A stretch of 64,000 nucleotides of DNA, taken from the NCBI GenBank assembly GCA_014218235.1, contig CM024764.1:67927184-67991183 (forward strand). The letters are read 5' to 3'. This DNA comes from Colocasia esculenta (lineage: Eukaryota; Streptophyta; Magnoliopsida; Alismatales; Araceae). A program made the position numbers and the translations under genes. Of the stretch, positions 56,816 through 64,000 are shown piece by piece (within the stretch, counting starts at the first letter, position 1; each line of letters opens with the position of its first letter). The notes below the pieces were generated by a model. The model was not told the origin of the DNA. It saw only the letters and a list, made by a program, of their open reading frames with translations, and searched no databases.

Positions 56816-57850
56816 TGTTGTTAGAACAGTGGGTATATGGCATAATTCAAGGCAATTCATCATCACAGAGATCAGTGCAAATCGTATGGCAAACGCAATA
56901 AGAAGTAACATGTTCATAGGTACACCGCAAAACAGAAATATAATATGAGATAATGGATTATAAGCATGGCGATTACAGAATAATTAAGAACAAAAACAGA
57001 ACTGTGGAGGTGTTCCATAATGGAACTTGCCTTAGAGAAAGTATCGCCCCCACTATACGGTGCGATTGGGGTCCGGCGACCTTCTCCCAGGGTACAACCA
57101 CGAGACACGGAATCGCTCTCGCACAAGATCGATTCCGAAAGACGAATGCTACACGGAAACCTAATCATCTACTATGAAAAAGCTAGGGTAGGAAGCATGC
57201 ACTGAACACCGGAGAGAGCGTAGAAAGACGATGGCCACGGCGCCCCGAACGTCGGTGAGCGACAGCACACCCGAACAGAAGAGCGGTCGGCGACGACCTC
57301 GCAGAGCAACAGTCCGGAGCGAGGAGAAGGCGAGAGAGAGAGTAGCAGCGCAGCGAGCGATTCCTCCTTGGGGAGTCAAACGGCGTGTCAACAGCGGTAA
57401 CTGTGATTAGGGAGACCCTAATCGCTATATGAGACACCCACGCCCGCAGGAGCTAATACAATGGGCCGGTTCAGGGAACCGGTCCAAACAGGCCCAATCT
57501 CTCCAAGAAAGGGGGAAAACGAAAAAATAAGTGGCAAAAAGGTACCAAGGCAAGCCGACAGGACCACGCCATCACACGCGCGCGCCCGCCCAGCCCGGCC
57601 CAGCCTGGCGATGCGCGTGTGTGATATGGTCCAGCATACCCCCACCTTTGTCTATAAGACATAGTCTCATAGACATTTGGGGTTATGAAGCCCTACATCT
57701 CCTTAGAGATTTCTCATGTGGGACTAAAGCCCTCACATAAGATACAAGACTTGCACACCTTTTTATACACCTTTTTACTTTATCAAACTTTTGTGTTTCT
57801 TTTCTCCCATTCTTAGAATTGCCCCTCCTAAAGCCACTTTTTACCCAACA
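56816..57850 (-). repeat. 3' LTR of element C
   Basis: The LTR is 1035 bp. The 16-mer CTTAGAGAAAGTATCG lies at 57031-57046 on the plus strand, and a TATAAAAAGG box (minus) at 57758-57767. Confidence 0.92.
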
Positions 57851-57860
57851 TCCCCCCATA
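57851..57860 (-). other. Polypurine tract of element C
   Basis: On the minus strand TATGGGGGGA directly abuts the 3' LTR. Confidence 0.85.
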
Positions 57861-58376
57861 AACACAAGGTTTGATAATGAGGAATAAACAAGAGGATAAA
57901 CATACCATGCTTTTAGTAAAGGTACCTTTCAAGTTTGAACCTTTACCTAAGTATTCCAAATCTGACTCTCACAGAATCGAAGTGAACTAAGTCTTGAACT
58001 TGATTCTTTAGGGTGAGAGTTGTTAAAGGAAACAACATGATATAGGTTAAGATAGCAATCGTAAAGTTGGCACCTTCTGACCATGCGCCCTTTCCTGTAT
58101 CATAAGTATATTCAGGAATAACCCAATTCCTTAACTGCGGCCTCACAGTAGTACTCATTTAGGTGGGCTTCTCCAAGGATGCACTGCTTACATCCTGCCT
58201 TACCAGGCTTGAACCCATTAAGAGTATACAACTCATCCTAATCTTGCAGTTATAGGCACTAGCTTTAGGATTCAGGGGAGGAACTCAGATATGAGATATC
58301 TAATGATTTGAGTGCCTACCAGTTCTCTCAATCAGCTTCTTATTACCACATTGAACCTTCTTTGTAGGATCTCTAC

Positions 58377-60437
58377 TCATATAGGTTGGGTTGCTACTGA
58401 AGGAGAACATTTGATGGGTTTCAATCCCATCCCCATCCTAAATTTCTGAACTTGATTTTTATTTAGTCCCTTAGTCAGAGGATCAGCTGTGTTGTCCTTG
58501 GTACTAACAAAATCCACAGCCATCACTCCCTGAGACACTAACTCCTTTACATATTTCAATCTGAGTTGGATGTGTCTCCTTTCTTTCTGATTATACTTTG
58601 AACTTTTGATCTTGGCAATTGTAGTCATATTATCACAATGCACAGAGATCGCAGTTATAGGCTTACTCATCAAGGGAAGTTCAGAAAGAAGACCTCTGAT
58701 CCATTCAGCCTCCATACCAGTAGTGTCCAAAGCACACAAATCAGCCTCAAAAGTAGACCGAGACAAGATGGTTTGCTTAGTCAACCTCCAGGCGATAGCA
58801 CCACCTCCCAGGGTAAAGACATACCCTGTGACACCATTGCTCCCTAAGTTTTTAGCTATCCAGCTTGCATCACTATATCCTTCAAGGACAGTAGGGAATT
58901 TCCCAAAATGCAAGCCTAGAGTCATAGTACCTTTCAGGTACCTCAGCACTCTATCCAAGCCTTCCCAGTGAGTATGGTCAGGGCAACTAATGTATCTACT
59001 GAGTTTAGACACTGCATATGAAATGTCAAGTCTAGTACAATTTGCAAGATACATTAAGCTTCCTATTACTTGGGAATACCGCAATTGAGACACAGGAATC
59101 CCATTCTTATTCTTGCAGAAAACTCTAGAAGGATCATACGGTGTAGAGACAGCTTTGCAATTCTGATAGCCAAATTTCTCTAACACTTTCTCAATATAAT
59201 GAGACTGAGAAATAGCTATCCCTTTAGCTGATCTGGTCAACTTTAGTCCCATAATTACACTAGCTACACCCATATCCTTCATTTCAAAGTTTCTACTCAA
59301 GAATGATTTAGTCTCAATTATCATTCCCAAATTGTTGCCGAACAACAAAATATCATCTACATACAGACATAGGACAACACAATCATCACCATCTACCATG
59401 TAGTAAACACACTTATTAGACTCATTGACTTTAAAGCCAAATGACATGATAGTCATGTCAATTTTTCATGCCATTGCTTAGGGGCTTGTTTCAATCCATA
59501 TAAGGATTTAACAAGTCTACAAACTTTGTTCCCACTACCAGGTGTTGCAAACCCTTCAGGCTGATCCATATAGATCTCTTCATCAAGATCACCAATAAGA
59601 AAGGCAGTCTTAACATCCATTTGATGGATAGTCAGATCATATATAGAAGCTAAAGCAATCAGTACCCTAATAGTGGTAATCCTGGTTACAAGGGAATAGG
59701 TATCAAAATAGTCTATCCCCTCCATCTGTTTGAACCCCTTAGCAACTAACCTAGCTTTAAACTTGTCAATGGTCCCATCAGGATTTAGCTTCTTCTTAAA
59801 GACCCATTTACATTCAATGGTCTTAGAACCAGGAGGAGGATCGACCAACTCCCAAGTGCCATTAGCGATTATGGAATCCATTTCGCTCTTTATGGCTTCC
59901 TTCCAATGCCGTGCCTCAGGAGAGGCCATAGCATCCTTGATGGTGGGAGGATCACCCTCGATTTGGAAAGCAATAAAATCACTTCCAAAATCCTTGGCAA
60001 TCTTTTGTCTTTTGCTCCTTCTAGGTTCTACTTCCTCTTCCTGACTATTAGAATTAGGATGAGAGCTGGATGCACTTGCCCCCACATTTGTCATCCTTTC
60101 CACATGATCTGGAATGGATGAAGATGTGGATGGCCCAGTCTCAGAAGACACAGATTGAGGTAAACTAGTCTTCATGGGAAACACATTCTCAAAGAATGTA
60201 GCATCACAAAACTCAACTATGGTGTTAACATCTATGCCAGGAATCTCAGACTTAATCACTAGAAACCTGTATGCATAGCTATTTTCAACATAGCCTAGAA
60301 AGACCGTGTCAACTGTTTTAGGTCCCAGCTTTTTCCTCTTGTGTTCAGGGACAAGTGCCTTAGCTAGGCACCCTCACACTTTAAGGTATTTCAAGCTAGA
60401 CTTTTTATTTCTCCAAAGTTCATATGGACTACTATCT
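58377..60437 (-). pseudogene. pol: Element C integrase C-terminus, reverse transcriptase and RNase H
   Basis: After a frameshift at about 60438 the integrase end continues with a TGA at 60374-60376, probably a former Trp codon. The RT frame (60259 to 59453) shows CKWVFKKKLNPDG, FKARLVAKGF, MDVKTAFL and YGLKQAP. A one-base frameshift at about 59455 leads into a long open frame (59456 to 58377) with the YVDDILLFG active site. RNase H follows (YSDASW, HCDNMTTI). In RNase H the usual acidic STxEAE motif reads STFEAD. The final 359 codons are intact. Three breaks in total disable the polyprotein, yet the decay is mild compared with element B. Confidence 0.9.
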
Positions 60438-62411
60438 TTATGTTTCAGGGGAACATAATTCAGAATACGGCAAGCCGTATTCAATGCTTCCCCCCCACAT
60501 ATAGTTAGGCAGTCCTGAACTTTGCAGGAGAGAGTTGACTATGTCTATGAATACACTATTCTTTCGTTCAACTATCCCATTAGATTGTGGTGAATAGGGG
60601 GCAGTTGTCTGATGAACAATGCCACTATCTTGGCAATATTCACTAAACTGGTTGGAGGTATATTCTCCACCCCTATCAGACCTCAACCTCTTAAGCACCC
60701 GACCTGTTTGCGTTTCTGCTTCTTTCTTAAAGATGATAAACTTCTGTAAAGCCTCATCCTTAGACTTAAGAAAATACACATAGCAGTATCTACTACAGTC
60801 ATCTATAAAGGTAATGAAATATTTCTTATGATCCCTAGTCAATATGTCATTAAATTCACAGATATCAGAATGCACAAGATCCAGAATTTTTAAATCTCTC
60901 ACCACAGACTTAAACGGCTTTTTGGGCTGTTTAGCATGTACACAGATATCACACCTTTTAGAATTGTCAATAGCATAATTAGGAATCAACTTTAGGTTCA
61001 TCATTCGTTTCAAAGAATTGAAATTAATATGTCCTAAACGTCCATGCCATAAATTAGATGAATCAACGACATTATATGCCACAGAAACAGATGTAGAAAC
61101 AACATCAACATCTAAATTTTTATTCATCACATGGTTCGCATGCACTTTAAATAACCCATCAGATAAATAAGCTTTACCAATAAAAGTCTTCTGACACAAT
61201 ATAACAACTTTATTACATTTAAAGTTCAACTCATAACCCTCCCTAACCAATCTAGAACTTGATAAGATGTTCCTCCTAACACTAGGAACATGGTGCACAC
61301 TGTGAAGAGACAGTACACGTCCTGAAGTAAACTTCAGATCCACGCGTCTAATTCCCATCATACTTGTAGTGCTGCCATTACCCATCGTCACGGAGCAATC
61401 ACTGGTGGCCTGATAAGACACAAAGTTAGCACTGTCAGCACATATATGTACATTAGCTTCAGTGTCTACTAACCACTCATTAGGTTCATAAATAGTAAAA
61501 AGCTGAGGGTTTAGAGAAACATATGTGTCACCAGAAGAGTCCCCACCGGTCACTATATTGACCTGAGCTGGATTTTCAGCAGTCTTATGGGTCAACTTAT
61601 CTTTCCGTTTGGGGCAATCCCCACGGAAATGACCCTTTTGACCACACACCCAGCATTCACCAGACTTCTTCTTCTTCTGTATCTTTCCTTTGGGTTTCAT
61701 TTGTGTAGTGGAACCTACCTTGGGTTTGCCTTTAACATCCTTATTCTTATACTTTACAATAAAATTTGCACTAGCTTCCACAGACATCCCTGGTTTCTCC
61801 TTTCTATGCTCCTCTTCAATGGCAATGGCTCTCATCAAGTCATCAAGAGAAATAGTCTCCTTACGATGTTTAAGGGACATCCCAAAATCCTCCCAGGATC
61901 TAGGCAATTTCTCTATGATGCACATGACTTGGAGCCTTTCAGGCATTTTCATATCTGCCTCAGCCAGACCTTGGAGCATTAGGAGAAGTTCATGAGCCTG
62001 CTCCCCCACAGGTTTGTTTTCAACCATTTGGAACTTGAGAAACTTGCCCACAGAGTAATTTTCCAGACCTTGGTCCTCGGTGTTATACTTGCAGTCAAGT
62101 TCATCCCAAAGTGCCTTAGTGGTCTTGAAGGTGGAGGAACTGTAAACATCAAAGAGGACATCGGACAGTGCAGTGAGTATACACCCATGCCCTAGTCTGT
62201 CCTTCTCCTTCCACTCTTCAACCTTTTTGGCACTCTCGAGATCTTTCTCATCCAACACAGGGGGATCCGATTCTATCAGTGAGATTAGACCGACCATGGT
62301 GAACCAGACTTTCATGTGTTGTTGCCAACGCTTGAAATGCTGCCCGGAAAACTTTTCGGGCATCCCAGACAGGTCCACCCTCACTCTAAAACCCACTGAA
62401 GATGTTGCCAT
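60438..62411 (-). CDS. gag-pol: Element C gag-protease-integrase ORF (truncated polyprotein)
   Basis: The ATG at 62411, only 22 bases inside the LTR boundary, opens 657 codons. Order: UBN2-type gag (residues 1-210), CCHC knuckle (253-266, CWVCGQKGHFRGDC), protease (about 310-400), pre-integrase zinc domain (H456, H461, C487, C490), integrase core with D516, D579 and E615. The protease motif reads WLVDTEANVHIC; the family has D-S/T-G, so the Gly next to the catalytic Asp is Glu at 318. That should impair the protease. The frame also extends upstream through the LTR for 111 codons, but the short leader and family comparison favour this start. It ends early by frameshift after ELCSPET. Confidence 0.88.
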   Translation of the reverse strand: MATSSVGFRVRVDLSGMPEKFSGQHFKRWQQHMKVWFTMVGLISLIESDPPVLDEKDLESAKKVEEWKEKDRLGHGCILTALSDVLFDVYSSSTFKTTKALWDELDCKYNTEDQGLENYSVGKFLKFQMVENKPVGEQAHELLLMLQGLAEADMKMPERLQVMCIIEKLPRSWEDFGMSLKHRKETISLDDLMRAIAIEEEHRKEKPGMSVEASANFIVKYKNKDVKGKPKVGSTTQMKPKGKIQKKKKSGECWVCGQKGHFRGDCPKRKDKLTHKTAENPAQVNIVTGGDSSGDTYVSLNPQLFTIYEPNEWLVDTEANVHICADSANFVSYQATSDCSVTMGNGSTTSMMGIRRVDLKFTSGRVLSLHSVHHVPSVRRNILSSSRLVREGYELNFKCNKVVILCQKTFIGKAYLSDGLFKVHANHVMNKNLDVDVVSTSVSVAYNVVDSSNLWHGRLGHINFNSLKRMMNLKLIPNYAIDNSKRCDICVHAKQPKKPFKSVVRDLKILDLVHSDICEFNDILTRDHKKYFITFIDDCSRYCYVYFLKSKDEALQKFIIFKKEAETQTGRVLKRLRSDRGGEYTSNQFSEYCQDSGIVHQTTAPYSPQSNGIVERKNSVFIDIVNSLLQSSGLPNYMWGGSIEYGLPYSELCSPET

Positions 62412-62414
62412 GAA

Positions 62415-62430
62415 CGATACTTTCTCTAAG
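62415..62430 (-). other. Putative self-priming PBS of element C
   Basis: On the minus strand CTTAGAGAAAGTATCG begins two bases after the LTR end, the place and spacing of a normal PBS. It is the exact reverse complement of the LTR segment at 62649-62664. No tRNA 3'-end complement starting TGG is present before the gag ATG. Confidence 0.65.
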
Positions 62431-62432
62431 AC

Positions 62433-63421
62433 TGTTGTTAGAACAGTGGGTATATGGCATAATTCAAGGCAATTCATCATCACAGAGATCAGTGCAAACC
62501 GTATGGCAAACGCAATAAGAAGTAACATGTTCATAGGTACACCCCGAAAACAGAAATATAACATGAGATAATGGATTATAAGCATGGTGATTATAAAATA
62601 ATTAAGAACAGAAACAGAACTGCGGAGGCATTCCATAATGGAACTCGCCTTAGAGAAAGTATCGCCCCCACTATACGGTGCAATTGGGGTCCGGCGACCT
62701 TCTCCCAGGGTACAACCATGAGACACGGAATCGCTCTCGCACAAGATCGATTCTGAAAGACGAATGCTACACGGAAACCTAATCCTCTACTACGAAAAAG
62801 CTAGGGCAGGAAGCATGCACCGAACACCGGAGAGAGCGTAGAACGACGACGACCACGGCGCCCCGAACGTCGGTGAGCGACAGTGCACCCGAACGGAAGA
62901 GCGGCCGGCGACGACCTCGCAGAGCAACAGTCCGGCGTGAGGAGAGGGCGAGAGAGAGAGCAACAGCGTAGCAAGCGGTTCCTCCTTGGGGAGTCAAACG
63001 GCGTGTCAACAGCGGTAACCGTGATTAGGGAGACCCTAATCGCTATAACTGGCCCAAACAGGCCCAATCTCTCCAAGAAAGGGGGAAAACGAAAAAATAA
63101 GAGGCAAAAAGGTGCCAAGGCAAGCCGACAGGACCATGCCATCACACGTGCGCGCCCGCCCAGTCCAGCCCGGTCCGGCCTGGCGACGCGTGTGTGATAT
63201 GGTCCAGCATACCCCCACCTTTGTCTATAAGACATAGTCTCATGGACATTTGGGATTATGAAACCCTACATCTCCTTAGAGATTTTTTATGTGGGACTAA
63301 AGCCCTCACATAAGAGACAAGGCTTGCACACCTTTTTATACACCTTTTTACTTTATCAAATTTTTGTGTTTCTTCTCCCATTCTTAGAATTGCCCCTCCT
63401 AAAGCCACTTTTTACCCAACA
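62433..63421 (-). repeat. 5' LTR of element C
   Basis: The LTR is 989 bp. On the minus strand a TATAAAAAGG box lies at 63340-63331. The PBS-complementary 16-mer (CGATACTTTCTCTAAG on the minus strand) lies at 62664-62649, about 650 bases downstream of the expected transcription start and about 220 bases before the PBS. Confidence 0.92.
63331..63340 (-). promoter_or_regulatory. TATA box in the 5' LTR of element C
   Basis: TATAAAAAGG on the minus strand is conserved in the other LTR (57758-57767), so it likely sets the transcription start near 63305-63310. Confidence 0.6.
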
Positions 63422-63426
63422 GACAC

Positions 63427-64000
63427 GACCAGAAGTGTAGAGAGAGAGAAACTGACCAGAAAAGTGCAGAGCTTCTCTCTCTAGGGCATCCTAGAGATTG
63501 GACAAAATTGAGTGTTCAACATGATGGCATGGAGTTTGCATGTCATGGCTATCAAAAGGTGTGTTCAACATTAAAGATGTTATATTGTGTCTTTTCTGGC
63601 CACTGGCCATTTTTCTATCTTTGGACTATTAGTTAATTGGCTTGTGGTAGCATGATCCATCCTTGAGTGTTATAGGAGGGGACTGGTGGAGTGAGAATAT
63701 TCAACTTCTTTGAGATTTGGTACACTCTTAATTTACTTATATACATCTCACTTTGTACATATTTATTATTTTAATATATACTAAACTTACTTGCCAAAAA
63801 ACAAAAAATGTTTGATCTATTCTAAAACTGAACCAATGAACTCCGTTACGAAATTGAGGCGAGAAATTAAACTAGGCTACAGCTATTTTCTCTCTCCTCA
63901 ACCATGATCTCTCCTTTCTACATTCAGAAACACCTTTTTCGAGTAAACAGTTGGCTGCAGAACCCTACACGCCGTCCTACCTCTCTTTTAAATAATTTGA
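63427..64000. other. Right flank of element C
   Basis: Genomic sequence with CT/GA-rich patches and no recognised gene. By the target duplication it continues from 56810 and may hold the LINE 5' region. Confidence 0.4.

Larger units (their letters stand above)
56816..63421 (-). mobile_element. Ty1/copia element C with unusual self-complementary primer site
   Basis: LTRs at 56816-57850 and 62433-63421 (TGTTGTTAGAAC to TTACCCAACA on the plus strand) and GACAC duplicated at 56811-56815 and 63422-63426 define a complete element on the minus strand. The interior encodes gag, protease, integrase, RT and RNase H in copia order. In the PBS position there is no tRNA-type TGG site. Instead there is a 16-mer that is perfectly complementary to part of the element's own LTR. 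The left LTR is 46 bp longer because of one indel near 57430. Confidence 0.93.

Noticed and set aside
62400..62411. TGGCAACATC at the gag start of element C as a tRNA primer site
   Set aside because: It lies 22 bases inside the LTR end and within the gag start codon, and I know of no plant tRNA 3' end matching it.

Overview
This window is nuclear DNA of a flowering plant. It is almost entirely retrotransposon sequence, with gene fragments and one apparently intact protein gene. The evidence is LTR retrotransposons primed by initiator-Met tRNA, a Cassandra element carrying a 5S rRNA promoter, and plant-specific families (KIN-12 kinesin, GT37 fucosyltransferase, pectinesterase, AP2/ERF). The GC-rich, intronless ERF gene hints at a monocot, but I cannot name the species. 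All calls come from reading the sequence; no database search was run.

Layout. 1-2723: 5' part of a Sirevirus-like Ty1/copia element (A, minus strand) running off the left edge. 2724-4057: genomic sequence with three consecutive exons of a kinesin-12 motor domain (minus). 4058-24853: a complete related copia element (B, plus; TSD AACCC) with gag, protease, integrase, RT, RNase H and an envelope-like ORF, all decayed. Its integrase is split by a 9.4-kb gypsy-type gag-only element (8316-17701, minus; TSD TCTCG). 24859-40770: older genomic DNA with pseudogene fragments (pectinesterase, fucosyltransferase, sulfotransferase), a hAT MITE, a Cassandra TRIM, a 4.2-kb PIF/Harbinger-like TIR element, LINE debris, one intact DREB-type ERF gene (36564-37364) and a small Helitron-like element.

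40640-63421 is one LINE ORF1 on the minus strand, broken by a 9.05-kb LARD-like element without ORFs (40902-49954; TSD ATAAT) and a gypsy solo LTR (51091-55833). That solo LTR itself holds a copia solo LTR (53254-54792; TSD CTGTG). Next to ORF1 lies a copia element C (56816-63421, minus; TSD GACAC).

Most unusual signals: (1) element C has no tRNA-type primer-binding site. A 16-base segment in the PBS position is a perfect reverse complement of a segment inside its own LTR, which suggests self-priming. (2) The palindrome CTGTCGACAG recurs in elements A and B as pairs 21-23 bp apart, in the LTR, gag and 3' spacer. (3) Three different gypsy LTR families each carry an island rich in GCGAC/GTCGC. 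(4) The LARD interior is strikingly C-poor on one strand.

Apart from the ERF gene, the nested gag and possibly the kinesin exons, nothing here looks able to make a full-length protein.
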